Both the position numbers and the translations under genes were made by a program. Under the pieces are notes generated by a model. That model ran no database searches, was not told where the DNA came from, and saw nothing but the letters and a program-made list of their open reading frames with translations. From NCBI GenBank assembly GCA_963383645.1, contig OY726572.1, positions 64,642,738 to 64,706,737 on the forward strand: a stretch of 64,000 bases of DNA, given 5' to 3'. Of the stretch, positions 1 to 12,010 are shown piece after piece (position 1 is the stretch's first letter; every line of letters starts with the position of its first letter). The DNA is from Muscardinus avellanarius. Its lineage: Eukaryota; Chordata; Mammalia; Rodentia; Gliridae.

Positions 1-155
1 TTCCTGGACAACCTCAGCTACTTAGTGAGGCCCTTTGCAACTCAGTGAGACCCTGTTTCAAAATAAAGAATAAAAAAAAAAAATTAGGGTTGGGGGTGTA
101 GCTAGGAGGTAAAATACCCTGGGTTCCGCAAAAAAAAAAAAAAAAAAAAAAAAAA
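1..155 (+). mobile_element. B1-dID SINE (left-truncated by window edge); definition of the family
   Basis: All SINEs listed below share this plan. A 7SL/B1-like left half (start GCCGGGCGTGGTGGC, GCTTGTAATCCC) is joined through an A-rich linker (AAATAAA...) to a right half reading GGGCTGGGGGTGTAGCTC, then GAATGCCCCTGGGTTC and CCCCAGTACC. The right half is an ID monomer lacking the middle AGCGCTTGCCTAGCATG-like part. Type A reads CAGTACTTGGGAGGCTGAG with GATTGCAGGTTCAAG. Type B reads CAGCATTCGGGAGG with GGATCGCGGTTCGCGGA. Type C reads CCGCGCTTGGGAGGCGGAG, then GCGCAGGTTCGAAGCC, a GCCAGCCGCGCTGGC hairpin, AATAGGTCTGGGAGT and GGGCTTCCAGGAACCCC. Type C' has the C head but keeps CTCAGCTACTTAGTGAGGCTC. 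This copy is type B-like with a 25-A tail at 131-155. Confidence 0.9.
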
Positions 156-330
156 GTGAAGTGATATTCCGTGGTGACTATAATGGATATAGGATTCCAC
201 GGCGGCCCATTTCTTTATTCATTCATCAGTGCTGGACATTTAGGTGGACTCGCTAACTTGGCTGCTGTGAATCATGCTGCAGTGAACATGGAGTGCATCC
301 ATCTCTTCAACATACCGATTTTAAATCTTT
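156..330 (-). mobile_element. Old L1 3'-end fragment, continued at 806-865
   Basis: Read on the minus strand it shows the familiar L1 3' pattern (plus strand: ATTCATTCATCAGTGCTGGACATTT, GCTGTGAATCATGCTGCAGTGAACATG). The match resumes at 806-865 (GTTGTTAGATCATAACAG), so the SINE pair between them inserted into it. Confidence 0.75.
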
Positions 331-347
331 TTTATTTCTTATTTTTT

Positions 348-382
<35 letters not shown>

Positions 383-806
383 TTTGGTGGTACTGGGGGT
401 GGAACCCAGAGTATACCTCCGGGCTATACTCCCAGACCTATTTTTTTTATTTTTTATTTTTTTGGTGGTACTGGGGTTCCTGGAAGCCCTTCTACCTCCG
501 GTATACACTCCCACGGGCTACACTCCCAGACCTATTTTTTAACATTTTTATGTGGAAACAGAGTCCCTTAAGCCAGCGAGGCTGGCTCCGAACCAGCGCG
601 ATCCTCCTGTCTCCGCCTCCCAAGCGCGGGGATTACAAGCGTGCGCCACCACGCCGGCGTTATTTTTTATATTTTATTTGGAAACGGTCTCACTAAATTG
701 CTGAGAGCCTCACTAAGTAGCTGAGGCTGGCTTTGAACCTGTGTGATCCTCCCGTCTCAGCCTCCCAAGCGCAGGGATTATAAGCGTGCGACACCATGCC
801 CAGCTT
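331..806 (-). mobile_element. Nested SINEs: type C inside a type C'-like copy
   Basis: The outer copy (about 385-455 and 661-806) is split by a complete type C element at about 455-660. The outer right half begins after a (TTTA)n tail at 347-385. Confidence 0.85.
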
Positions 807-892
807 AAATCTTTTTAAAATCTCACCTAGAGATGAGGTTGTTAGATCATAACAGAATTTTATTTGGATTTTTTTTGGAGTTTTTTTTTTCC

Positions 893-985
893 TTTTGGTG
901 ATGCTGGTGCAAGGGATGGAAGCCATAGCCTCCCTCGAGCATGCCAGGCCAGTGCTCTGCCCTGGACTACACGCCAGGCCTGTTT
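893..985 (-). mobile_element. Undeleted ID-like monomer
   Basis: It keeps the part lost in dID (on the plus strand GAGCATGCCAGGCCAGTGCTCTGCC). This makes it an independent ID-type SINE and an outgroup for the deletion. Other monomers of this kind lie at 22240-22305 (+), 48080-48180 (-), 51555-51630 (+), 51985-52085 (+) and 54178-54225 (+). Confidence 0.65.
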
Positions 986-1455
986 TTAGTTAGTTGAGGA
1001 ACCTCCATCCAGTTTTAATAGCTGTGTTACTTTACATTCACACCAAAAGTACACAAGGCTTCCTTTCTTCGCGTTTCTTCCCTTTCTGCATCTCCAGGAT
1101 TTTGTAAAGAAAGACGGAGTCGATTTTCATTTCTCTGGGAAAGACTGTAAGAGAAAGAACATCTGCTAGACTCAGAGTTCTTACTTTATTCTGATGACGT
1201 GCACTTATTTTTTCCCTAAGACTTATGATTGCTAAGACAAGAGACTGAGAGGACTGGTCAACCTTAGTATCTGGGTGTTGGGAATATGTGGGTCTGTACT
1301 TCTCCACCTGGAGAGACCAGGGTGGTCCAGGTACTGGTGGACATGTGGGAATCCCTGGCAATAGAACAGAGAAGAACTGGAATCCCATGCCCATGGTTTG
1401 TGATCAGCCAGTGGGGTTCCTGTATGAGATTCTTGCCTGTTAGAATACTTTACTT

Positions 1456-1654
1456 ATGGCTGGGCGTGGTGGCGCACGCTTGTAATCCCCGCGCTTGGGA
1501 GGCTGAGACAGGAGGATTGCACAGGTTGGAAGCCAGCCTCAGCTACTTAGTGAAGCTCTCAGCAACTTAGTGAGACCCTGTTTCCAAATAAAATATAAAA
1601 TAGGTCTGGGAGTATAGCCCGGAGGTAGAAAAGCCCCTGGGTTCCACCCCCAGT

Positions 1655-1696
<42 letters not shown>
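1456..1696 (+). mobile_element. SINE type C' with (CA)n tail
   Basis: Full length; the tail has become a (CA)n of about 40 bp at 1656-1696. A short minus-strand right-half scrap follows at 1724-1765. Confidence 0.9.
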
Positions 1697-1700
<4 letters not shown>

Positions 1701-1965
1701 AATACTTGTTTTGTGTATTTGTTTGTTTTTTGTGGTACTGGAGATGGAACCCAGGAAGTGTGTGTAGAAGGATTATAGAGCCAAGCCGTTCTGCTCCAGG
1801 ACTCCAGACACTTTGTTATGAATGGAGGATGGTGTGGTCATTGTTGAATTTCTGCTTCTCTGAATGGCCATTATTTGGAGTTATTGACTAAGCTGGGAAG
1901 TTGGCTGTACCATCCTTAGCTCTGGACCTTCCCATTGCTGGTTCTCATCAGAAGGCTGGCATGAG

Positions 1966-2182
1966 TCGGGCGTGGAGGCCCATGCCTGTAATCCCAGTAC
2001 TTGGGAGGCTGAGACAGGAGGATCGCAGGTTTGAGATCAGACTCAGCAACATAGATTCTCAGGAACCTAGTGAAACCCTGTTTCAAAGTAAAAAAAAACA
2101 AAAACAAAAACAAAAAAACTAGGGATGTCATTTAGAGGTAGAATCTGGGTTCAATCCCCAGTACCAAAGAACCAAAGATGAA

Positions 2183-2229
<47 letters not shown>

Positions 2230-2232
2230 ATA
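1966..2232 (+). mobile_element. SINE type A with (AATA)n tail
   Basis: Full-length diverged copy; the tail at 2177-2232 is an AATA tetramer array. Confidence 0.88.
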
Positions 2233-2847
2233 GGATGGCATGGGTTCTCCTGTCCTAGGGAGCACCTGTGCTGGCCCAGAGTGTACCTTCCAGACGTCAG
2301 GTCAGCTGAGAGAACCCAACACATTATTACCAAGCACGTTACTTAGAAGGCGGGCTCACCATTTACCTGTAGACAGGACGGTTTCCTGTACAAAATGAAG
2401 GGGCAAGATGGGAACTCTGTAAAAGTCTTCTCTATCCTGACAATCCAGTCCTGGAAGAGATGCTGACTTTCTGGGCACAAACACCCTCCCCTCCCCCATT
2501 TCTTTCTTTAGGCACTTAAATCTCAGCCTTGGAATTGGCTTCCTTTTTTTTTTTTTTTGGCTGTGGTTCGTGTGACATTTTAATCTGAAATAGGGGGAAA
2601 TCAACTCTGAAGGATCAAAAGAAGAGCTGTGTTTTAAGTCTGAAGAGGGATTGCCTCTAATAGCATACACAACTGCCAGGTCTTGAAAAACACGTCATAG
2701 CTGTGCCAGCCCCGTCTTAGGCTTTGAATGAAAGCCCATAATGCTTTCAGTTCATTGCAGAAGGGAGAAGAGCTATTCCTGGCTTTCTGGTCTCTCCTTA
2801 CTGCTGTTTACTGTGTAGTTTTGATATTGCTGGCACCAAGGCATAAC

Positions 2848-3062
2848 TAGCTACGTGTGGTGCATGTCTGTACTTGGGAGTACCCCAGTGCTTAGGAAGC
2901 TGAGATAGGAAAATCCCAGGTTCCAGGCCAGGCTCAGTTACTTAGCAAGACCCTGTTTCAAAATAAAAAATAAAACAGTGCTGGGGTGTAGCTCAGAGGT
3001 AGACTGCCCTGAGTTTAATCCCCAGCAACACACACACGCACGCACGCACGCACGCACGCAAA
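2848..3062 (+). mobile_element. SINE type A with (CACG)n tail
   Basis: Diverged full-length copy, ending in CA then GCAC repeats at 3030-3060. The sequence between 2233 and 2848 and from 3063 to 3340 shows no clear gene or repeat apart from a T-run at 2547. Confidence 0.85.
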
Positions 3063-3399
3063 TAGGGTCATCATATGTAACAGCTCTCAGACTAACCCAG
3101 GGGCAGGAAGCATCAGTGGATCTCTGAAGCAGGCTGCGCTTCTATATTATGGTGGGATGGGCCATGACCTCCCCCCTGCGCTCACAGGTGCTGCCCCTCT
3201 GAGCACAGAATGTGCCTGGTGGGATCCTCATGCCCTCTCAGCTGAGACAGCATGACTCAGACCCTGTGTCTGCTGTGTGAAGTTGTTTTCTCACCAGAAA
3301 GGCCGCCTAGCTGAGCCGGGGCAGGGCGTGTAAGAGTTAGAAATGTGTTGATCTATTTATTTATATTTTTTTGCAAAAATAAGCAAAAAATAAGTTTGC

Positions 3400-3616
3400 T
3401 TAATTTTTGCAGAACTTGGGGTAGAATCCAGGTGTATACTACCTCCAAGATACACCCCCAGCCCTATTTACTTTTATTTATTTTAATTTTGAAACAGGGC
3501 TTCACTAAGTTGCCGAGAGCCTCAATAAGTAGCTGAGGCTGGCTGTGGACCTGTGATCCTCCTGTCCCAGCCTCCCGGGTACTGGGATTACAAGCCTGCG
3601 CCACCAGGCTCAGCTG
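3400..3616 (-). mobile_element. SINE type A
   Basis: Right half first (CTCCAAGATACACCCCCAGCCC), then left half ending CACCAGGCTCAGCT. Confidence 0.85.
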
Positions 3617-3879
3617 TGTCGCTCTCTTTAAATGACCACCAGCTTTCACTTTTGATAGGGAGCCAGCTGTCAAAAGTTTAATCTGGGGGAAAAGTGTTGT
3701 TGTAATTTTTTTGCATGTACCGTGTTAAAGATATGAAGAGCAAGAAGGCATTTAGTTCAGCAAAAAAGTGACCATTTAATTTGGATTCCATTATCATTCA
3801 AAAAGCTTCTAGGATTGTCTTGAATTGTCATCTACCATTATACTTAATTATACATGAATACGCACACATGTGTTTTATG

Positions 3880-4060
3880 GGAGAGCTCTTTAGAGTCAGA
3901 CCTGTGAAAACACCTTATCACCTACTGTGTGAACAACGTAGGGCCTCATGCTTAACTTCTCTAAAAGGTAAATGATCACACTAGCTTGGTTGAATAATGA
4001 GAAGGCAAAATGACACCGTGTTGTTGATAAACCCCCGAGCATTCAGTACAACATAATGGT
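3880..4060 (+). mobile_element. MIR remnant
   Basis: Weak MIR pattern (CTTAACTTCTCTAAAAGGTAAATGATCA resembles the region before the MIR core end). Low similarity, family call tentative. Another MIR/L2 3' tail is at 4800-4870. Confidence 0.4.
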
Positions 4061-4061
4061 C

Positions 4062-4077
4062 AATATTTATTTATTTA

Positions 4078-4111
<34 letters not shown>

Positions 4112-4296
4112 TGGTGGTACTGGGGATGGAACCCAGGGGCCCTCTACCTCTGGGCTACACTCCCAGACCTATTTTTATATTTTATTTGGAGACAGGGTCT
4201 CTTAAGCCAGCTGAGGCTGGCTTCGAACCTGCACGATCCTCCTGTCTCAGCCTCCCAAGCGCGGGGATTACAAGCGTGCGCCACCACGCCCGGCTT
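4062..4296 (-). mobile_element. SINE type C
   Basis: Contains AAGCCAGCTGAGGCTGGCTTCGAACC, a variant of the type C hairpin, after a (TTA)n tail at 4078-4110. Confidence 0.9.
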
Positions 4297-4323
4297 TGGT
4301 CAATATTTATTTAAAAATCGTCC

Positions 4324-4530
4324 CAAGCCAGGCGTGATGGCACAAGCCTGTAGTCCTGGTACTTGGGAGGTAGACACAAGTAGATTGCAGATGCCAGGCC
4401 CATCTAGGCATCTCAGGGAGAACTTGTTTCAAAATGAAAAATAAAAAGGACTGAGGGTGTATCTCAGAGGTAGAATGCCCCTCAATTCAATCCTCAGTAC
4501 AATAAATAAATAAATAAATAAATAAATAAG
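4324..4530 (+). mobile_element. SINE type A with (AATA)n tail
   Basis: Diverged full-length copy; tail 4500-4530. 4531-5100 has no clear feature besides the MIR/L2-like tail at 4800-4870. Confidence 0.85.
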
Positions 4531-5104
4531 AGACAGAATAAGAAGTGCCGGGCCTGATACGTACAGCCACTTAGCTGTGGCAGAGCTGCTAGGGCGGGAT
4601 GAGCCCCATGGCCAGAGGGACAGAGGATGACGAGAAGCTGGGAGGTGACCCTGAGAAAGGTTGCACAGGGAAAAAAGTATAAGCAAGTCATTCCCAACAG
4701 CCTCTGGGATCTTTGTTTCATTGATGGGCTGTACTTAGACATGGCATAGGGGATAATAGTCTATTAAGAAGCATGCAGAGGTAGACATTGAAGTGTGCCT
4801 TCTAGCGCCTACAGCAGTACCTGGCCTGGAGCAGGCATTTCAGTAATACTGGTTGATGACTGAATGAATGAGCGAACATGGGACATCAGTGAAAATATCC
4901 CATCTGTCCCGAGACGGTGCAGTAATCAATGTTGTCCATTCAGTGATTTCTTGTTTCTGTGATCACTGGCTTGAGAGGAGGAGAAGCCAGTTTGCCTGCA
5001 ATTGAAAAGCAAAAGAGTTTTTAATTCACCAACCCAAAACTCAGCCAACCAGATTTCAAAAGTCCCCAGTCCATAGGTTGTACTAGGAGCTGCTCAGATA
5101 GCAA

Positions 5105-5175
5105 AAAAAAAAAAAAAAAAGAAAAGAAAAAAAAAAAAAAGAAAAGAAAAAAGAAAAGAAAGAAAAAACGAACAA
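5105..5175 (+). repeat. A-rich low-complexity tract
   Basis: Runs of A broken by single G; no SINE body is recognisable before it. Confidence 0.8.
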
Positions 5176-5407
5176 AAAACCCTAAGAAAATCTAAAACCC
5201 TCTATAATGCAAGCTGAGTATGGTACTCAAAGAAACGAAACAACAGAGGCTAGCTGCACATTTATAAGTTTCATATAACAGGCTTTTATTCATGTCCTAC
5301 TTGGAGCATGTGCCTGGGGAAACTCAAGCAAGACATTTAGCAAGATAAAGTTGACTTAAACATATAGGACCTGACCAGCTTTTCTCATGCTAATTTAGGA
5401 CATGCTT

Positions 5408-6117
5408 ATTATTTTTTATTTTTTATTTTATTTTATTTTTTGCGGGTTTGGGGATGGAACCCAGGGGCATTTGACCTCCGAGCTACACCCCCTGCCCTAT
5501 TTTTTTTTATATTCTTTATTTTTAAACCAGGTCTCACTAAGTTGCAGAGGGCCTCACTAAGTAGCTGAGACTCCGTGAATTGCGATCCTCCGGTCTCAGC
5601 CTCCCGAATGCTGGGATTACAAGCGTGCGCCACCACGCTCAGCTCATGCTTATTATTTTTATAACACACACACACACTCATTTTGCCCTTCCTTCCTTCC
5701 TTCCTTCCTTCCTTCCTTCCTTCCTTCCTTCCTTCCTTCTTTCCTTTCTTCCTTCCTTCCTTCCTTTTTGAGAGTCTGGGGATGAAGCCCAGGGGCATTT
5801 GACCTCCAAGCTACACCCCCTGCCCTATTTTTTTTTTTTTTATTCTTTATTTTGAAACAGGGTCTCATTAAGTTGCAGTGGGCCTCACTAAGTACCTGAG
5901 GCTCCCCATGAACCTTGATCCTCTGGTCTCAGCCTCCTAAATGCTGGGATTACAAGCGTGCGCCAACACGCCCGGCTTTCTATTCTTTATTTTGAAATAG
6001 GGTCTCACTAAGTTCCAAAGGGCCTCACCAAGTAGATGAGGCTGACCAAGAACCTGCAATCCTGTCTCAGCCTCCCAAGTACCGGTATTACAAGTGTGCA
6101 TCACCACGTCTGGCAAC
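5408..6117 (-). mobile_element. Three SINEs in a row around a (TTCC)n tract
   Basis: Type B at 5408-5644, type B at 5768-5977 and the left part of an older copy at 5978-6117. The (TTCC)n array at 5690-5765 is the complement of an expanded A-rich tail of the second copy. Confidence 0.85.
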
Positions 6118-6284
6118 ATGTAGATATTTAAACCTACCTCTTAAGACAACATAGAACTGATCACAATCAGTTTTCACTATTTATTGGCCAGCTGGCTTTC
6201 ACATAGAGCAAACCATTTGTGCTCAGTCTAGCAATGTGCTAACCTTGGGGAAATAACACAACTTTTCTAAGCCTCAGTTTTTGT

Positions 6285-6487
6285 TTTTTCCAGTACTGAG
6301 AATTGAACCCAGAGGCATTCTACCTCCAAGCTATACACCCTGCCCTATTTTATTCTTTATTTTGAAACAGGGTCTCACTAAATTGTGGAGGACCTCACAA
6401 GTTGCTAAGGCTGGCTGCAAACCTGTGATCTTGCTGTCTCAGCCTCCCAAGTACTGGGATTACAAGTGTACACCACCACGCTTGGCT
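6285..6487 (-). mobile_element. SINE type A
   Basis: Full-length copy from CAGTACTGAGAATTGAACCC to CACCACGCTTGGCT. Confidence 0.88.
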
Positions 6488-6574
6488 TAAGCCTCAGTTT
6501 TTTAACTTGTGAAATGGAGAGAATAATTAGGACTCCAATCGTTATTGAGTAGAGTAATTAAAATAATGTAGTTC

Positions 6575-6868
6575 TTTGTGTGTATGTGGCACTGGGGATT
6601 GAACCCAGGGGCGTTCTACACCTGGGCTACACCTTCAGCCCTATTATATTTTTATTTTGAAACAGGATCTTGCTAGTTTGATGAAAATATCACTACTTGC
6701 TCAGGATCGCGGTTCGCGGACAGCCTCAGCTACTTAGTGAGGCCCTCTGCAACTCAGTGAGACCCGGTTTCAAAATAAGAAGAATAAAAATAGGGCAGGG
6801 GGTGTAGCTCGGAGGTCGAATGTCCCTGGGTTCCATCCCCAGTACCGGAAAGAAAAAAAAAAAAAAAA
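6575..6868. mobile_element. Two truncated SINEs head to head
   Basis: A minus right half with part of the left half (6575-6685) meets a plus type B copy lacking its head (6700-6868). This inverted pair could fold back in RNA. Confidence 0.75.
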
Positions 6869-7138
6869 GTTTCAGTTTGACTGCATGGCACTTAGCATTT
6901 TGATTTGGTCTGTTGGGACCTAGTAATGTAGGATCTCGGTCTATTTAGTGCAGGTTTGCAATTTGCATTTATTTAGAATAAATAATAGAATAAATAATAA
7001 ATAAATAAATAATAGAATAAATAATAAAAAAAGGCCTTTTGAAAATGCTTATGTCCAGTGATGCAAACCCCATCACTGCAACAAAACTTCCTTAGCGCTC
7101 AGCAGGGTCTAGCAAGGGAGGGAGGGAGGAAAAGAAGG

Positions 7139-7140
<2 letters not shown>

Positions 7141-7181
<41 letters not shown>

Positions 7182-7183
7182 AG
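7141..7183 (+). repeat. (GAAA)n microsatellite
   Basis: About ten AAAG units following a GGGA-rich start at 7115; not attached to a recognisable SINE. Confidence 0.9.
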
Positions 7184-7512
7184 AGCTTTTGTTTTCTAAT
7201 TTCATAGGCAGTTTTGAGAGCCTTTCACCCTTGAGTAGGACCCAGTCACACCCTCCACAAATCCACAGAACTGAGGTTTAGATGTGTCATCCTTGCGGGA
7301 TGTAAGATGAAACCGTGTACCAAAGAAAAATGATGAATGATTCACTCACATGTGATCTTCCAAGGAAGTGAGAATGTGCCACGCTGAGACTGTGTCACGG
7401 GCAGCAAATCCCTGCCCAGTGAGGGTTCGGGTTGCCTGTCCCAGGATGTGGGTCTATGTTAGGAATCTGATTGGAGACTGCCAAGTTCGGTTGGGTTCTC
7501 AAAAATAGCATC

Positions 7513-7685
7513 TGCCGGGCATGGTGGCACACACTTGTAATGCCAGTACTTGCGAGGCTGAGATAGAAGGATTGCAGGTTCAAGACCAGCCCCAGCAACT
7601 TAGTGAGACTCTTTCAAAATAAGAAATTAAAGAAAAAAGGCTGGGGGTATACCTTAGAGGTAGAATGTCCCTAGGTTCAATTCCC

Positions 7686-7727
<42 letters not shown>
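7513..7727 (+). mobile_element. SINE type A with long poly-A
   Basis: Full copy; A-run 7689-7727. A (CA)n tract follows at 7775-7806. Confidence 0.9.
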
Positions 7728-7729
<2 letters not shown>

Positions 7730-7966
7730 TGTGTTCATCAGTACAACAAGAAGGGGTTCAATTTTAGGAATAGGCACACACACACACACACGCACACACA
7801 CACACACTGCTAATTTACATCAACAAATAGATTGTTCCTCAGACAAAAACCCTCATGCTCTAGCACTTGTGGACAGTTTTACTTTGGAACCAAACTCTAG
7901 CCCAAAGGTTGCTTGGCAATGGTGGAATCAGAGCAAAAGTATTAGATGGTCAAAATCCCAGAGGCG

Positions 7967-8145
7967 CCGGGCGTGGTGGCGCACGCTTGTAATCCCTGCG
8001 CTTGGGAGGCGGAGACAGGAGGATCGCGCAGGTTCGAAGCCAGCCGTGCTGGCTTAAGAGACCCTGTTTTCAAATAAAAATAATATAAAATAGGTCTGGG
8101 AGTATAGCCCGGAGGTAGAAGGGCTTCCAGAAACCCCAGTACCAC

Positions 8146-8179
<34 letters not shown>
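7967..8179 (+). mobile_element. SINE type C
   Basis: Nearly complete and little diverged: B-box-like GGTTCGAAGCC, then the hairpin GCCAGCCGTGCTGGC and a 32-A tail. Confidence 0.93.
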
Positions 8180-8186
<7 letters not shown>

Positions 8187-8577
8187 GGGGACCTGTCTGG
8201 TACCTGGACCACTGAATATGTCCTTTTCTTGGGACAGGGTTTTGATGAACATTTCAAAGAAAGTCCCTGTGAGGTTCTGAGAGGACTTGCATTGCTGGAC
8301 ACGACTTTTCTCTGAATATACCTCCCAGCAGGCTGGCTTCAGCCCAGGTGCCATTCCTTCTTATCAAAAAAAGTTTGCATATCATGTTTTGACGGGTGTT
8401 TGCTGATTTTACTAGACTGATGCTTAGGGAAAAATCTATTTTGCCTGTTTCCAAATTCTAGATAAAAGGGGAGAAAGAACCATACTGTTGCCTTTCCATG
8501 TGGCCCACTAAATAGTATTTGAAACTAGAGGGTTTTGTTCCATATACCTGGAGTCTTCTGGAAGGACATAACAAATA

Positions 8578-8650
8578 TGTGTGTGCGTGTATGTGTGTGT
8601 GAGCGCACGTACGTGCATGTGCATGTGTGCGTGTGTGTGTGTGTGTGTGA
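8578..8650 (+). repeat. Alternating purine-pyrimidine (TG/CG/CA) tract
   Basis: TGTGTGTGCG, GCACGTACGTGCATG and then (TG)n: a candidate Z-DNA former on the tail side of the next minus SINE. Confidence 0.8.
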
Positions 8651-9058
8651 TCTCTGAACTACACCCCCAGCCTTCCTTTTTTATTTTGAAACAAGGTCTC
8701 ACTAACTCGTGGAGGGCATTGCTAAGTTGCTGAGGCTGGTTGTGAACCTGTGATCCTCCTATCACAGTCTACCAAGTACTGGGATTACAGGTATGTGTCA
8801 AGGTGCCAGGCTAGGACATAAAAAACTTTTTTTTTGTTTTTTGTTTATTTGTTTTTGCGGGTCTGGAGATGAAACCCAGGGGCATTTCACCTCCAAGGTA
8901 CACCCCCTGCCCTGTTTTTTATTATTTATTTTGAAACAGGGTCTCACTAGGTTGCATAGGGCCTCACTAAGTAGCTGAGGCTGTCCAAGAACCACCATCT
9001 TCTGGTCTCAGCCTCCCAAATGCTGGGATTCTAAGAGTGCGCCACCATGCCCAGCAAC
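8648..9058 (-). mobile_element. Two SINEs: truncated type A, then type B
   Basis: 8648-8812 lacks the first bases of the right half; 8826-9058 is full length. Confidence 0.85.
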
Positions 9059-9239
9059 ATGAAAATCTTTTGACTTGAGTCAGTACACTTGGCTTGATGC
9101 AGGGATGCAGTACCCTGACAGTGACACACAGGGAGATTTATGGGATGGTGACAATTATCCTTAACACCAACTTGGAAAGAAATAGATTTTTGTTATTGAC
9201 ATGCCTACATTTTTTTTATGAATTGATTTTAAATTGTTT

Positions 9240-9451
9240 CTTTTTTTGGGGTGGGGGTAATGGGGATGGAACCCTGGGGCATTCTACCTCCGAGCTATAC
9301 CCCCAGCCCTAAATTTTATTCTTTATTTTAAAACAGGGTCTCACTGAGTTGCAAAGGTCTCACTAAGTAGCTTAGAGAAACTTGAACCACGATCTTCCTG
9401 TGTCAGCCTCCCGAATGCTGGGATTACAAGTGCGTGTCACCATGCCCGGCT
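9240..9451 (-). mobile_element. SINE type B
   Basis: Full-length copy ending CACCATGCCCGGCT. Confidence 0.88.
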
Positions 9452-9623
9452 ATGTTGAGCTTATTTGCATTTTATTTTTCCCTTATATAAGTGCTACTGA
9501 TATATAGGCCTCATGTGTTAAATCCTAACTTGTTTGCAGTTGTTCTTAAACTATGTTTTTAAAACTTCTGTTTCCCAATCTTCAGTTGTAGAGTTCCCAC
9601 ACTTAAAAAGTTGCAATTTCCTG

Positions 9624-9795
9624 GCCAGGCGGGCATGGTGGCACACACTTATAATCCCGTGCTTGGGAGGCGGAGACAGGAGGATCTCGCTGGTTCAGAG
9701 CCAGCCGCACTGGCTTAAGAGACCCTGTTTCCAAATAAAAAAATAGGTCTGGGAGTGTAGCCTGGAGGTAGAAGGGCTTTCAGGAACCCCAGTAC
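9624..9795 (+). mobile_element. SINE type C
   Basis: Shows GAGCCAGCCGCACTGGCTTAAGAG and GGGCTTTCAGGAACCCC; short tail. Confidence 0.9.
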
Positions 9796-11005
9796 ATACT
9801 GTATAACTTAGAGTTTTTAGGTATCACATTAAAAAATGTGCCACGTTCAGCCATCATCCTTCTGCCGTGGAGAGTCTGATGCTGTTGGGGTCATCTGAAC
9901 CGCCCCTGAAGTGTGGCTGTGTTTGCATTTTATGGATGTAAACGCTGAGGCCCAGTTGCTCATTATTTTGCCCCTTTGTGACCAGCAAAGCGTTTAAAAC
10001 CCCAAGTCAAAGTCTGAGTCATTTTCAGTCTATGGAATAATAGGAAGCCCGGAGAGAAAGAACAAAGGCACCGGGGACCTGAAATAGCAGAGATTCCTGC
10101 AGAGGATCTGTGACGGGCAGGCAGCGCCAGGCAGGTAGGATGTGCGAGGGCTTCTGTAGGTGAGGCTTCAGGAAGCAGGAGTTTTCATCCCTTGGGGCCT
10201 GATTATTTTGTGCAGCTAAGAAGAGGACTGCTGCAGTTGGGTCCTGGGGAATGCAGATTTTTCCTCTCTTCTCTGCTCCTCTTCCTCCTTGCCAAGAATC
10301 ATTGTGGCCTTACTAGGAGCCAGACCGACACTTTGACGGAAAGTAGTTGGCAGACCAACTTAGCATGTATTATCTGATATCTAATGAAAGAATCAAGGAG
10401 TACAACTTCCTGCATTCGATTCTATAATCTGTTTAGAAACTCAGTTGGTACTAGTAAAACTTAAATAAATACACACGGTTGACTCTATATAAATAGACTT
10501 AAGCTGTGTGCTGTCCAGACTTAAGTTGTGTGTTGTCCCTGTTTCAAAATAAACTGTCTGTCTAAAAGTACCCAGTGTTCAAGAACGATACATTTTTTTC
10601 CCTTTAGTAAAATATTGCTAGCTCCTTGAAAAATGACTCTCAGTTTTTCCGGAGAGCTCTGCTGAAGCAGTCTTTCCACTTCTTGGTGGAGTAAAAAGGA
10701 GTGGCAGTGTTGATATTAAAGGTTGCTTTGAGGGGCAGGGAGGCGCCCATTCCCTGTTTCTTTGCTGGAAGCCAAGTGAGAGCCCTGGCTGCTAAAGGCT
10801 GTATCTGCCAGAGTTGGAGGCCGACAGCAGCAGCTCAGTTCAACTCAGAGGAATTATACTTGAAGAGGGAGAAGGGTGCATTGTGATCATTCAGAGGATG
10901 TGAAACAGGAGAGGAGTCCATTGTGATCATTCATAGGATGTGAAACAGGCCTCTTGACCAAGGCCTGGCTGAGGTCTGCGGAAGTCTCAAAGGGCTCTGC
11001 TCATA
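9796..11005 (+). other. SINE-free part of ANXA4 intron 1
   Basis: 9895-10020 looks like an antisense MIR (TTTTATGGATGTAAACGCTGAGGCCC). A 40-bp imperfect tandem duplication lies at 10870-10949. No coding or RNA gene seen. Confidence 0.6.
10870..10949 (+). repeat. Two copies of a 40-bp unit
   Basis: TTGTGATCATTCA starts at 10881 and again at 10921; both units end GGATGTGAAACAGG, with a few mismatches. Confidence 0.9.
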
Positions 11006-11009
11006 ACAT

Positions 11010-11478
11010 TTTTCCCCATTTTTTTTTTCAGTACTAGGAATAGAACCCAGGGACATTCTACCACCGAGCTACATCCCCAGCCCTATTTTTTTATTCCTTA
11101 TTTTGAAGTAGGGTCTCACTGAGTTGCAAAGGGCCTCACTAAGTAGCTGAGGCTGTCCTAGAACTGCAATCCTCCGGTCTCAGCCTCCCAAATGCTGGGA
11201 TTACAAGCGTGCGCCACCACACCTGGCTCTGCTCATAACATTTTTGTTTTGTTCCTATCAATATTTGTTTCATCCACCTTATTTACATTTTTGTGGTTCT
11301 GTGATTGAGCCCAGAGCTGTTCTACCACTAAGCTACACCCCTAGCCCTTTTTATTGTATTTTTTATTTTATTTTGAAACAGGGTCTCACAAAGTTATTGC
11401 TCATTGGCCTTGAACTTGGTCCGCCTGTCTCAGCCTCCCAAGTACTGAGATTACAGGCATGTGCCATCACGCCAGCTT
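11010..11478 (-). mobile_element. Two SINEs, type B then type A
   Basis: 11010-11227 is near complete; 11280-11478 is shorter, with a gap in the left half. Confidence 0.87.
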
Positions 11479-11501
11479 TGTTTGAAATATACACTCAACA
11501 G

Positions 11502-11735
11502 CCAGGCATGGTGGCACATGCTTATAATCCCAGTACTTGGGAGGCTGAGAAAAAAGGAGTGCAGGTTTGCTGCCAGCCTCAGCAACTTGGGTCCTCTGCA
11601 ACTTAGTGAGACTGTGTTTCAAAATGTTAAAAAGTAAAGTAAAATAGAGCTGGGGATGTAGCTCAGAGGTAGAATGCCCCTGAGTTCAATCCCCAGTACC
11701 ACAAACAAACAAACAAACAAACACACACACTTAAC
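11502..11735 (+). mobile_element. SINE type A with AAAC/CA tail
   Basis: Full copy, followed by (AAAC)n and CA repeats. Confidence 0.88.
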
Positions 11736-11877
11736 AATTTCCAACCTGCTAGGAGCAATCTCTCAACTCTCTGACTTTTCCCAGTCTCTTGTTAATCACA
11801 ATATTTACCACAATCTAGGTAACGGGTATTTCAGGATGAATTTCCCAATGATTATAAAGCCAGTCCCACATAGCTGT

Positions 11878-11940
11878 GAGTGTATGGGGTACTGGAGATG
11901 GAACCAAGAGACATTCTACCTCTAGGCTATCCCCTGAGCC

Positions 11941-12010
<70 letters not shown>

